Below, one piece after another: positions 15,502 to 23,642 of a DNA stretch of 34,024 nt. Numbering within the stretch: position 1 is the first letter of the stretch; each line of letters opens with the position of its first letter. The translations under genes and the position numbers were made by a program. Under the pieces are notes generated by a model that did no database searches, was not told where the DNA came from, and saw only the letters and a list, made by a program, of their open reading frames with translations. Origin of the DNA: Candidatus Eiseniibacteriota bacterium (lineage in GTDB: Bacteria; Eisenbacteria; RBG-16-71-46; SZUA-252); contig VBOR01000034.1 in NCBI GenBank assembly GCA_005893165.1, positions 1 to 34,024 of the forward strand, in the 5' to 3' direction.

Positions 15502-16366
15502 TGCTCGCCACCACGTATTCGGCCGACGACACGATCGGATCGACCGTGCCGGAATCGGGATCGAGCGACAGGTCGCGGACCGGAGCGGGCGGGATGGTGT
15601 CCAGCGTGGTTCCGCTCGGGACGTTCGAGAGCGCCGCGAGATTCGAAGCCTCGTCGGTAGCACGGATCGCGACGTAGTACGTGCGGCTCGGATTCAAGCC
15701 GGTGACCGTGAAGGTCTGCTGCGTGCCCGCCACCGCGGGCGCGGGCTCACCCGTCACCGTGACCGCGGATCCCCAGTTCGCCGCGGTGATCGCGGAGGTC
15801 GAGTAGCGGATGTCGTAGCTCGTCGCGGTGCCGGTCCCGCCGTCATCCCCCGGAGCGGTCCAGCGAAGGCTCATCGAGGTGCCGGTGGTGCCGGTCACGG
15901 CCAGGTCGGTGATCGCTCGCGGAGCGGTCACGTCGGCGCCGCTGGTCGTGCGCACCGCGAGGTTCGAGTATCCGGACCAGTTGGGGACCTCGTCCGCCAC
16001 GCGAATCAAGAAGTAGTACGTGGTGAGCGGCGTGAGCCCGCGAACGACCATGGAGTCGGTCGTGCCGGCGGGGTGCGGCACGGGTACCCCGGGGACGTTC
16101 GTCGCCGAGCCCCACCACGAGGCGGTATCGGTGGCCGCAATCCCCACCGTCCGGTAGCGGATCTGGTAGGAGGTGGCGGTCCCGACGTTGCCGTCGTCGC
16201 CGCTGGCCGTCCAGAGCAAGGTCACGCTCGAGTCCGCGGCCGTTTGCGCCTGCGACGCGCATGGGCAGAAAAGCGCCACGGCCGCGAGGAGCGACATGAG
16301 TGCATGAGGTGCAGGTGCGTTCCAGAAATGGCGCGCGGGCGCGCCCCGGTGCGGAGCGATCAGCAT
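15491..16366 (-). CDS. Secreted protein with two fibronectin type III modules
   Basis: 291 residues. The start at 16366 is set by a strong Shine-Dalgarno (GGGGAGGA, 4 bases upstream) and a signal peptide (HALMSLLAAVALFCPCASQAQT, cleavage near residue 41). FN3 modules occupy about 44-141 (SSVTLLWTASGDDGNVGTATSYQIRY...SGYSNLAVRTTSG) and 147-254 (the same pattern). The final 37 residues are Asp/Pro/Val rich and show no sorting domain. The conserved W-T-A-x-G-D-D-G opening is shared with the next gene and with the fragment at 16734-16958, so these arose by duplication. First gene of the operon controlled by the sigma-54 promoter, riboswitch and terminator at 16397-16590. Probably an extracellular matrix or surface protein; the ligand is unknown. 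Confidence 0.85.
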   Translation of the reverse strand: MLIAPHRGAPARHFWNAPAPHALMSLLAAVALFCPCASQAQTAADSSVTLLWTASGDDGNVGTATSYQIRYRTVGIAATDTASWWGSATNVPGVPVPHPAGTTDSMVVRGLTPLTTYYFLIRVADEVPNWSGYSNLAVRTTSGADVTAPRAITDLAVTGTTGTSMSLRWTAPGDDGGTGTATSYDIRYSTSAITAANWGSAVTVTGEPAPAVAGTQQTFTVTGLNPSRTYYVAIRATDEASNLAALSNVPSGTTLDTIPPAPVRDLSLDPDSGTVDPIVSSAEYVVASNAH

Positions 16367-16396
16367 GACGTCCTCCCCTTGTGTTCGCTGTCGAGC

Positions 16397-16440
16397 AAAA
16401 AAGGCCGAGCCGCCATGGTTCGGTCCACGGCGGCCCGGCC
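16397..16440 (-). terminator. Intrinsic terminator in the leader of the FN3 operon
   Basis: On the minus strand a 16-bp stem (16440-16425 with 16418-16403, two G-U pairs if RNA) closes a 6-base loop (16424-16419). It is followed immediately by six U residues (16402-16397). This is the only textbook Rho-independent terminator I found in the window. It lies between the riboswitch and the Shine-Dalgarno of the gene at 16366, where a transcription-attenuating expression platform is expected. Its 5' arm begins at the 3' edge of the aptamer. Confidence 0.85.
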
Positions 16441-16536
16441 AGCATCGACAGTGCATCCGGAGGAACGTCCCGGCGCACGATCCTTAGCTCCGCGGCTCTG
16501 CGTCCTGACCTTTCGGACAGTTTGCTCTGAGCATGG
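16439..16536 (-). promoter_or_regulatory. GEMM-I cyclic-dinucleotide riboswitch, cGAMP-type variant
   Basis: Read on the minus strand, the aptamer core has CAGAGCAAAC (16529-16520), a stem CTGTCC/GGTCAG (16520-16515 / 16510-16505) capped by a GAAA tetraloop (16514-16511), GGACGCAGAGCC (16505-16494) and GCTAAGG (16488-16482), the tetraloop-receptor side. These follow the GEMM-I (c-di-GMP-I) consensus in order and spacing. A further stem-loop (GTGCG..CCGG with CCGG..TGCAC) lies at about 16478-16451, and a candidate closing helix joins CCATGCTC (16536-16529) to GATGCTGG (16446-16439). The base at 16526 corresponds to G20 of the Vibrio cholerae Vc2 aptamer and is A here; that change is the known hallmark of aptamers that prefer cyclic AMP-GMP. 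The 3' half fits the consensus less well than the 5' half. Confidence 0.8.
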
Positions 16537-16575
16537 ACAAGCTGCTCGCCCGCCAATCCCCCCGGTCCCGATCGA

Positions 16576-16590
16576 GCAGATACGGTGCCA
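16576..16590 (-). promoter_or_regulatory. Sigma-54 (-24/-12) promoter of the FN3 operon
   Basis: Minus strand TGGCAC (16590-16585) and CTGC (16579-16576), with the invariant GG and GC exactly 10 bases apart. The -12 half is identical to that of the promoter at 10043-10057. The predicted start is near 16564, giving a 198-base leader that contains the riboswitch and terminator. A dyad CGTGC/GCACG (16598-16612) lies just upstream and could be a protein site or chance. Confidence 0.65.
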
Positions 16591-16733
16591 CGGGGCGCGT
16601 GCAAGACGCACGGGGGTCATCGCGTATGGGGTGTAGGAGGTTGCGCGTGCGCGGGAGCGGGCGGGCTCAGCCGTCGTGCGTAAAGCGAATTGAAGTTTGC
16701 ACTGCCGAGACGGTCAGATTGCCTGTGTGAAAG

Positions 16734-16958
16734 GCGTTCTTCCTCATCTCCCGTGGCGGGCCACACCAGCTGGACGGAGGGAGCTGCCGCGGGAGCGCCC
16801 GCCGCCCTGGCTGCGAGGAGAAGCAAGGACGCGGCACACCAACCTGTCAGGAGCCTCTGGCCTGGGGCCGTCTGGACCTCTTCCGTGGAAATGGCAGTTG
16901 GAGATGGGGATACGGAAGCAAAGTTCCGGCTGCGCTTTTGCAAGGACCGGTCCAGCAC
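16734..16958 (-). pseudogene. Decayed fragment of a third FN3 protein gene
   Basis: A reading frame from a GTG at 16958 encodes a signal-peptide-like stretch (LLTGWCAASLLLLAARAAGAPAAAP) followed by SVQLVWPATGDEE, which matches the first strand of the FN3 module in the two genes downstream (SVTLLWTASGDDG and AVALNWTAPGDDG). The similarity ends there and the frame continues as unrelated sequence to 16617. The rest of an FN3 gene is therefore missing. Apart from this and the leader elements, the 16367-17083 interval holds no gene I can support. Confidence 0.5.
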
Positions 16959-17083
16959 TAGGCGCGGGGGCGGTCCACGGGTGGGCCGTCTGCGTAACTA
17001 CAGCGAGGATAGTTGGGTTCGATCCGGCGTTGACGTGACTTCTAAACTCAGGCCGCGCACGAAGCGTGCGCGCATGGTGTCCG

Positions 17084-19189
17084 CTACGTACCTTTACGTA
17101 CAAGAAACCCTGAATAGGCGTTAGGGGTGCGGCCTAGGAGGGGATGTACCCTTCGCGGAGCGGCTGGAACCACCCCTGGATCTCGACGTCCAGCAGCACC
17201 GTGTCGGGTCCGGCGTGGATGCGGCAGTAGCCCGCGTCGAACCGGCGCAGCGCGTAGGGATCCGTACCCGGCGAATTGCGGCCGAGCTTCGTCGAGGAAT
17301 GGGTGGCTCACGGTGTGCGCCCCGACCAGCATTCCGGCGCGGCGGATCTCCCGAAGCTCGTCCCAGCTCACGAGCGGGGGATCGGAGCACTTCCCTCCCC
17401 CGGGCGTCGCCCGGCGCAGGATCTGGAGTGCCTCCTCTCGCTCGCGCAACGGAACCCGATTCATGTCGCGGACGAGCCGTTCGCCGATGGTCTCGGCCGG
17501 CTCCCCGGCCTCGAGAAGCCCGAGCTTCTCTTGAAGCCACGATGGCATCGTCTCGCGGTGCATCTCTTCCCACCCCCGCGTGTCCTTGATCTCGCGGATA
17601 CGCGACACCACCTCGTCCCAGAGGAGACGGCTCTTCCCTTCCATGACGCCCGTCACGACGAAGAAGGTCGCGGGAACGCCGTACTTCTTGAGAATCGGCA
17701 GGGCCACGTCGAAGTTGTCCCGATAGCCGTCGTCGAACGTCACGCAGACCGAGCGTGGCGGGAGATTGCGCGTCCGGAGCCGCTCCACCGCTTCGAGGAG
17801 CGTCAGCATGGTGTAGTGCTGCCGCAGATGGGACATCTGCTGCTCGAAGAGATCGCGCGGCATCACCATGGACTGGAACGGATAGAGGAGGCTTTCCTGC
17901 AATGCCAGCACGCGGTGGTAGGCGAGAATGGTGAGCGAGCTGCGCTCCGTCGCGCCGCGGATCCAGGTCAGGCCCGAGTAGCGTAGGGCGCGCGCGGCGG
18001 CGCGACGCACCGCCTGGGGAGCGGGTTGCGCGCCGCGGAGTCGTCTCCGGATGGTGCTCTCCAGATACATGTTGTTGTAGGCGTCGACCGTTCTCGTGAT
18101 CGAATGATGGCGCTCGACGATTCTGCGCCCCGCGCGCCCCATCGCGGACCGCATCGCGGAGCTCTCGAGCAGCTGCTGGACGCGCGCGGCGAGCGCCGAG
18201 TCGTCGCCCGGAGGGACGAGAAATCCGTTCTCCGCCTCGCGGACAAGCTCCGAGTTCCCTCCCGCGTCGGTCGCGACCACGGGCCGCGCCGCGGCCATGG
18301 CCTCGAGAATGGTATTCGACATCCCCTCGATCCTCGAGGAGTTCACGTAGACGTCGGTCAGGGCGAGAAGCGCCGGCACATCGAGGCGGCTGCCCGGGAA
18401 CAGGACGGCCTCCCTCACGCCCAGGACGTCGGCGAGACAAACCAAGTCCTCCCGGTCTCCGGATCCCACGAGCAGGAGGCGGCTCTCGGGGTGCTGCGCG
18501 AAGACGCTGGCGAACGCCCGGATCAGCATCGGGAAATCCTTCACGGGAACGAACCGTCCGATGCTCGTGATCACGCGGTGCTCCGGAGCCAGTCCGAACT
18601 CACGACGGAGCGACTGCGAATCCCCGTTCAGCGGGAAGCGGTCCAGATCGATCCCGTTCGGGATGAAGGTCACCCGCTCAGGGGGTACGTTCCAACGCTC
18701 GATGAGCAGGCGCTCGAGATGAGAGGACACGGTGGTGAGGCGCGTCACCTGACGTGCCAGAAACTGCTTCGCCCCGAGGCGCCGCATCACGGCCCGGTGG
18801 TCCTCGTAGCCGTGCTCGCCGTGGATCAGCACCGGCACCCTCGTGAGCTTCGCCGCCACGACGGTGTAGAGGAAGGTCGCCCAGTTGTGGGAGTGGACGA
18901 TGTGCGGCCGCTCGCGGCGGAAGAGCCGCACGAGCTTCGATACGATCGTCGGGTCGATCCCGGTCCGCTTCCCCAGCACGACGATCGGTATCTTCGGATC
19001 GACGAGACCCCGCGCATCGTCCGACGCGAACTCGAGGCAGCAGAGGAGCGGCGCGAACCGGGCAGGGTCCTGGCGGTTCACGAGCTTGGCAACCCCAACT
19101 TCCATGCCGGCGATGCCGAGCCCGTTCATGACGTGGATGATGCGGAGGGGGAAGCGGGGCGCGTCCAGCATGAGCGGATTCTCGCACAT
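17084..19189 (-). CDS. EpsH1-type glycosyltransferase fused to a polysaccharide deacetylase; frameshifted near its end
   Basis: As sequenced, 701 residues from ATG 19189 (ATG 19171 is an alternative). Residues about 15-385 are a GT4 glycosyltransferase resembling the PEP-CTERM/EpsH1-associated Stp2 family (RIIHVMNGLGIAGMEVGVAKLVNR; IHGEHGYED; FIPNGIDLDRFP; SSRIEGMSNTILEAMAAARPVVATDAGGNSELV). Residues from about 415 form a NodB-type deacetylase (ILAYHRV at about 421; VTFDDGYRDN near 482-491; GAHTVSHPFL near 624-633). After HPFLDEA (about residue 635) the frame becomes nonsense up to 17084. Another frame instead gives RNSPGTDPYALRRFDAGY...REGYIPS, ending at a TAG at 17134-17136, a typical family C terminus. 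About 60 residues around the junction at 17280-17293 are missing relative to homologues, with a net frame change. The real gene would thus end at 17134. The fusion itself is in frame and looks genuine. Confidence 0.75.
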   Translation of the reverse strand: MCENPLMLDAPRFPLRIIHVMNGLGIAGMEVGVAKLVNRQDPARFAPLLCCLEFASDDARGLVDPKIPIVVLGKRTGIDPTIVSKLVRLFRRERPHIVHSHNWATFLYTVVAAKLTRVPVLIHGEHGYEDHRAVMRRLGAKQFLARQVTRLTTVSSHLERLLIERWNVPPERVTFIPNGIDLDRFPLNGDSQSLRREFGLAPEHRVITSIGRFVPVKDFPMLIRAFASVFAQHPESRLLLVGSGDREDLVCLADVLGVREAVLFPGSRLDVPALLALTDVYVNSSRIEGMSNTILEAMAAARPVVATDAGGNSELVREAENGFLVPPGDDSALAARVQQLLESSAMRSAMGRAGRRIVERHHSITRTVDAYNNMYLESTIRRRLRGAQPAPQAVRRAAARALRYSGLTWIRGATERSSLTILAYHRVLALQESLLYPFQSMVMPRDLFEQQMSHLRQHYTMLTLLEAVERLRTRNLPPRSVCVTFDDGYRDNFDVALPILKKYGVPATFFVVTGVMEGKSRLLWDEVVSRIREIKDTRGWEEMHRETMPSWLQEKLGLLEAGEPAETIGERLVRDMNRVPLREREEALQILRRATPGGGKCSDPPLVSWDELREIRRAGMLVGAHTVSHPFLDEARPQFAGYGSLRAAPVRRGLLPHPRRTRHGAAGRRDPGVVPAAPRRVHPLLGRTPNAYSGFLVRKGT

Positions 19190-19267
19190 CTTCGTGATCC
19201 GGGCCAGCCGATGTGCGTCCGAGGACGCGCGGGATCGCGCCGCCTGGCGAGCCCCCCGGAGCCCCCC

Positions 19268-19296
19268 TTGACACCCCGAAGAGCCTTCCGTAGCAT
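19268..19296 (+). promoter_or_regulatory. Sigma-70-type promoter of the plus-strand EPS operon
   Basis: Perfect TTGACA (19268-19273), 17-base spacer, TAGCAT (19291-19296). The predicted start is near 19303, about 95 bases before the amidotransferase ATG at 19398. It lies in the 208-base divergent region facing the fusion gene on the minus strand, for which I found no clear promoter. C-runs (19252-19257, 19262-19267) abut the -35. Confidence 0.6.
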
Positions 19297-19397
19297 TGGA
19301 TAAGCGCCGGGCGCCACTTACGGGCGTCGCCATCCACACCTCAGACGTTACCCCTTTCCGGCACGCGGTTCCTACGTCGGCCGATCGGACCCTGACT

Positions 19398-21165
19398 ATG
19401 TGCGGCATCTCAGGTCTGTACCACGTGGCCCCCGTAAGGCCCGCTTCCCGCTCCTGCGTGGAGGGGATGGCCGCCGTGCTCGCCCATCGGGGTCCTGATG
19501 ACGGTACCGTGTACCTGGACGGCCCCGTCGGGTTGGGCCACCGAAGACTCAGCATCATCGACGTGGCCGGTGGCGCGCAGCCCATCTTCAACGAGGACCG
19601 CTCCAAGGCGATCATCTTCAACGGAGAGATCTACAACTTCCGGCCTCTCACCGAACACCTGAAACAACGCGGACATATTTTTCAGACACATAGCGATACA
19701 GAGGCCATCCTTCATGCCTACGAGGAATACGGCGAGGACTGCGTGCGCCACCTGCGTGGAATGTTCGCGTTCGCGATCTGGGACGCGGCGAAGCAGGAGC
19801 TCTTCCTGGCGCGCGATCGGGTGGGCATCAAGCCGCTCTATTACCGGTGGGACGGCTCCACGTTCTCCTTCGCCTCGGAGATCAAGGGCATCCTGGCGGC
19901 CCCCGGCGTGTCCCGCCAGATCGATCCGCTCGCCCTGGACGACTACCTGACCTACCTCTACATTCCGGCCCCGCGGACGATCTTTCGCGACATCCGGAAG
20001 CTCCACGCCGGGCATACGCTCACGGTCGGCCGAGACGGGCCGCTCGAGCCCCGGGAATACTGGGACCTGCGCTTCACGTCCTCGAACGGGCTCGGGGAGG
20101 AAGAGGCCGCCGGACTCCTGCTCGAGAAGCTGCGCGAGTCGGTCGCGACTCATCTCGAAAGCGAGGTGCCGCTCGGCGCGTTTCTCTCGGGGGGGATCGA
20201 CTCGAGCGCCGTGGTCGGGCTCATGGCGGGATTGATGGACCGTCCCGTGATCACCGCCTCGATCGGATTCCGCGACCCATCTCATGACGAGCTTCCCTAC
20301 GCCAGGGCGGTCGCGGACCGGTTCCGCACCGCCGCCTACGAAAAGACCGTGGATCCTTCCGCGGCGCTGATCCTCGACCGGCTCGCCTGGCACTACGACG
20401 AGCCCTTCGCCGACTCCTCGGCCGTGCCGACCTACTACGTCTCGCAGACCGCCCGCCAGCGGGTCACCGTGGCCCTCTCGGGCGACGGCGGCGACGAGAA
20501 CTTCGCCGGGTACCGCCGCTATGCCTTCGACCTGCGCGAGAACTTCGTCCGCGGCCTGGTGCCGGCGTTCCTGCGGCGGCCGGTGTTCCGGGCGCTCGGC
20601 AGGCTCTACCCGAAGGCCGACTATCTGCCGCAGGTCTTCCGCGGCAAGGCCTTTCTCTCGAACCTGGCCCGCGATCCGGTGGATGCGTACTTCTTCTCGG
20701 TGAGCGCGTTCGACGACAACGAGAAGCATCAAGACCTTCCTCGTGGACGATATCCTGACCAAGGTGGATCGCGCGAGCATGGCGCATTCCCTGGAAGTGC
20801 GCGTGCCGCTTCTGGACCACGAGGTCATGGAGTTCGCCGCCTCCCTCTCCCCCACGCTCAAGCTTCGCGGCGGCACGGGCAAGTACGTGCTGAAGAGAGC
20901 GGTGGGGGGGCTCCTTCCCCAGGAAACCTTGACGCGCACCAAGATGGGATTCTCGGTCCCGCTCGCCCGCTGGCTCCGCGGCGAGCTCCGGCCGGTCTTC
21001 GAGGAACGGATGTTCTCGAAAGACTCGTTCGTGAGCGATCTCTTCGATCCGGAGCCGATTCGCGCCTGGTGGGACCGGCACCAGAGCGGCGCTTCGGACT
21101 ACGCGCCCGAGCTCTGGTCGCTGCTCATGCTCGAGAGCTGGGGTCGCCGATTCATCAGAGGATGA
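19398..21165 (+). pseudogene. Asparagine synthase-like amidotransferase (exosortase A type 1), disrupted by internal deletion and frameshift
   Basis: Glutamine-dependent amidotransferase of the AsnB family, of the kind that amidates or modifies sugars in EPS loci. The ATG at 19398 is fixed by the catalytic Cys2 (MCGISG). The glutaminase domain (RGPDDG, FNGEIYN) and PP-loop SGGIDSSA (265-272) are intact, as is LSGDGGDENFAGY. At codon 443 (GAGAAG, 20721-20726) the frame fails. The true frame resumes at 20728 ([32 protein letters not shown]) and runs to TGA 21163-21165. Aligned with the intact paralogue at 26482-28365, about 34 residues are absent between LSGDGGDE and DDIL. The upstream frame stays open and runs into the next glycosyltransferase, so automatic callers would report one chimeric protein (19398-22355). 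This may be genuine inactivation or an assembly error. Confidence 0.82.
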
Positions 21166-22355
21166 ACATCCTCACGTTCACGTCGCTCTTCCCGAACAAC
21201 GTCCGCCCCCACCACGGCATCTTCATCAAGGAACGCATGACGCGCGTGGCCGCCCTGCCCGGCGCGGTCGTGCGCGTCGTGGCCCCGGTTCCCTGGTTCC
21301 CTCCGCTCAAGCTGGGATCGCGCTGGCACTACTCGCAGGTGAAGCGCGAGGAGCGGATCGAGGGGCTTCCGGTGAGCCACCCCCGGTATCTGATGATCCC
21401 GAAGGTGGGGACCGGATGGCACGGACCGATGATGGCCGCCTCGCTCCGGTCGTTCGTGGCCGCGCTGCGGGCGCGGGATCCCTTCGACGTGATCGACGCG
21501 CACTACGTCTACCCCGACGGGTTCGCCGCCGTCGAGATCGGGCGCGTGCTCGGGACTCCGGTCGTGGTCTCGGCGCGCGGAAGCGACATCAACCTCTTTC
21601 GTGAGATTCCCTCGGTGCGCGGGCACCTGGCGCGGACGCTCTCCGGGGCTTCCGCGCTGATCGCGGTATCGGAGGCGCTGGCCGAGAGCATGCGGGCCCT
21701 GGGGGCGGCGCCCCGCAAGATCCACGTGATCCCGAACGGGGTGGATGCGAGAAAGTTCCGTCCCGTGGCGCGCGAGGCTGCGCTCGGGCGGCTGGGGCTG
21801 GGGCCGGGACGGCTCCTCCTCAGCGTGGGGCACCTGACCGCGAACAAGGGCTTCGACCGCCTCCTCCGCGCGTTCCGCCTGCTCCTGAATCTCGGAGGCC
21901 ATGACGACGTCCGGGTCGCGATCGTGGGCGGGGGCACGTACCGGAACGATCTGGAGCGCCTCGTCGCATCGCTCGGACTTTCCGATCGAGTGCGCCTGGC
22001 GGGCGAGGTGCCGCATGCGGAGCTTCATCTCTGGTACGCCGCGGCGGATCTCTTCTGCCTCTTCAGCCTGCGCGAGGGCTGGCCGAACGTCGTGCTGGAA
22101 TCCATGGCGTGCGGGACCCCCGTGCTCGCCACCCCGGTCGGAGGCGTTCCGGAGATCGTGGCGACTTCTCAGGTGGGTGCGCTCGCCGAAGGGAGCGATG
22201 AGGCGCTGGCGCGCGCCATCGCCCAGGCGCTGCTTCGTCCCTGGGACCGGGAGGCCATCGCGCGGTTCGCGGGCGCGCACACCTGGGAGCGCGCGGCGGA
22301 GTCGGTCCACGAAGTTCTCGCTTCGGCCGCGGCCGGAGACCGGGTGCCGGTCTGA
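21162..22355 (+). CDS. GT4-family glycosyltransferase
   Basis: 397 residues. The ATG overlaps the amidotransferase stop as ATGA. The N-terminal GT-B half starts [26 protein letters not shown], typical of polymer-assembling GT4 enzymes, with [15 protein letters not shown] and [10 protein letters not shown]. The C-terminal half has [25 protein letters not shown] (donor-site lysine) and the E-x7-E motif in [30 protein letters not shown]. It is predicted to add one sugar from a nucleotide donor to the lipid-linked EPS intermediate on the cytoplasmic face. The next gene starts within its stop codon (TGATG). The specific sugar cannot be read from sequence. Confidence 0.9.
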   Translation: MNILTFTSLFPNNVRPHHGIFIKERMTRVAALPGAVVRVVAPVPWFPPLKLGSRWHYSQVKREERIEGLPVSHPRYLMIPKVGTGWHGPMMAASLRSFVAALRARDPFDVIDAHYVYPDGFAAVEIGRVLGTPVVVSARGSDINLFREIPSVRGHLARTLSGASALIAVSEALAESMRALGAAPRKIHVIPNGVDARKFRPVAREAALGRLGLGPGRLLLSVGHLTANKGFDRLLRAFRLLLNLGGHDDVRVAIVGGGTYRNDLERLVASLGLSDRVRLAGEVPHAELHLWYAAADLFCLFSLREGWPNVVLESMACGTPVLATPVGGVPEIVATSQVGALAEGSDEALARAIAQALLRPWDREAIARFAGAHTWERAAESVHEVLASAAAGDRVPV

Positions 22356-23590
22356 TGCGAATCCTGCACGTTCTGGATCACAGCCTTCCCGTGCACAGCG
22401 GGTACTCCTTCCGCAGTCAGAGCATCCTGCTCGCGCAGCGCGCCCGAGGGTGGGATGTGGCCGCCGTCACTTCCCCCAAACACGAGGCGGACTTCGGACC
22501 CGAGGCCCCGCCCCACGAGGTGATCGGAGGCGTCGCCTACTACCGGACGGGGGCGACGCCCGTGAGCCGGATCCCCTTCGTGGGAGAGCGCGCGCTCATC
22601 GACGCGCTCGCGCGGCGGATCGAGGAGGCCGCGGCGATCGAATCTCCCGATCTCCTCCACGCGCACTCCCCGGTGCTGACCGCGCTGGCCGCGCTGCGCG
22701 CCGGGAAGCGGCTGGGCCTTCCGGTCGTGTACGAGATCCGGGCGTTCTGGGAGGACGCGGCGGTGGATCATGGGACCTACGTCCAGGGCTCCTGGAAATA
22801 TCGCCTCACCCGCGCTGCCGAGACGTGGGCGTGCCGGAGAGTGGATCGCATCACCGTGCTGTGCGGCGGGCTCGTGGAGGATCTCGCGGCCCGGGGAATC
22901 GCGCGCGAGCGCATGACCGTGATCGGAAACGGGATCGATCCCGAGCGATTCGCCCCGTCCGCGCCGGACGAGGAGTACCGGCGGATCTGGGCTCTGGGAA
23001 GCCGGCGCGTTGCGGCCTTTCTGGGGTCCTTCTACCGGTACGAAGGGCTGGATCTTCTCCTCGAGGCGTACGCCGGGATCCGCCGCCGGTATCCGGACCT
23101 CACCCTTCTCCTCGTGGGAGGGGGCGAGACCGAGCGCGAGCTCAAGGAGCGCGCGCGGGAGCTGGGCGTCCAGGACGGAGTCGTCTTCTCGGGAAGGATT
23201 CCCCAGGAGCGTATCCCGGGCGTGTACGCGCTGGCGGACGTGCTCGTCTATCCGCGCTACCGGATGCGGCTCACGGAGCTCGTCACGCCGCTGAAGCCGC
23301 TCGAGGCCATGGCCATGGGAAAGGCGCTCCTCGCGAGCGACGTGGGAGGACATCGGGAGCTGATCCAGGACGGGCGTACGGGGATTCTCTTCCAGCCCGG
23401 AGATCCGGGATCGCTGGCCGAGGCGCTCGGAAGGATGCTCGAGGACTCCTCGCTCCGGCGGAAGCTCGCAGACGAGGGGCGGGCCTGGGTGAACGCGGAG
23501 CGGAGCTGGGCGAAGACGACGATGCCCTACGGCGAGGTCTACGCCGCGGCGCTCCGGCGCGCGGAACGTCCCCTCCGCAGCGCCAGATAG
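22355..23590 (+). CDS. Exosortase-A-associated GT4 glycosyltransferase (Daro_2409-like)
   Basis: 411 residues, starting in the TGATG overlap with the previous gene. The N terminus [38 protein letters not shown] is highly characteristic of the glycosyltransferase family that accompanies exosortase A systems. Further motifs are VVYEIRAFWEDAAVDHGTY, VIGNGIDPERF, FLGSFYRYEGLD and the donor-site region TELVTPLKPLEAMAMGKALLASDVGGHRELI. It is the last gene of the plus-strand operon and converges on the flippase gene, with only 52 bases between their stop codons and no terminator that I can recognise there. Confidence 0.92.
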   Translation: MRILHVLDHSLPVHSGYSFRSQSILLAQRARGWDVAAVTSPKHEADFGPEAPPHEVIGGVAYYRTGATPVSRIPFVGERALIDALARRIEEAAAIESPDLLHAHSPVLTALAALRAGKRLGLPVVYEIRAFWEDAAVDHGTYVQGSWKYRLTRAAETWACRRVDRITVLCGGLVEDLAARGIARERMTVIGNGIDPERFAPSAPDEEYRRIWALGSRRVAAFLGSFYRYEGLDLLLEAYAGIRRRYPDLTLLLVGGGETERELKERARELGVQDGVVFSGRIPQERIPGVYALADVLVYPRYRMRLTELVTPLKPLEAMAMGKALLASDVGGHRELIQDGRTGILFQPGDPGSLAEALGRMLEDSSLRRKLADEGRAWVNAERSWAKTTMPYGEVYAAALRRAERPLRSAR

Positions 23591-23642
23591 AACGCGGGTC
23601 CGAACAGGAGGAGCACGTCCGCGGGAGCCGCCGGGCCTGGTT

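Noticed and set aside
16617..16733. Continuation of the FN3 fragment frame as a real small protein
   Set aside because: The sequence after GDEE shows no similarity to the FN3 paralogues and has composition like the surrounding non-coding DNA.
17054..17072. Perfect 8-bp palindrome (CGCGCACG/CGTGCGCG) after the fusion gene as a terminator
   Set aside because: The loop is only 3 bases and no T-run follows on the minus strand. It could act with Rho, but the evidence is too weak to list.
19252..19277. Three C-runs (G-quadruplex potential on the minus strand) next to the -35 at 19268
   Set aside because: Only three separated runs are present unless a long one is split. GC-rich DNA yields such runs by chance.
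19398..22355. Single 985-residue ORF joining the amidotransferase to a glycosyltransferase
   Set aside because: The middle part is a shadow frame produced by the frameshift at 20727. The true amidotransferase C terminus lies in another frame and the glycosyltransferase has its own coupled ATG at 21162.
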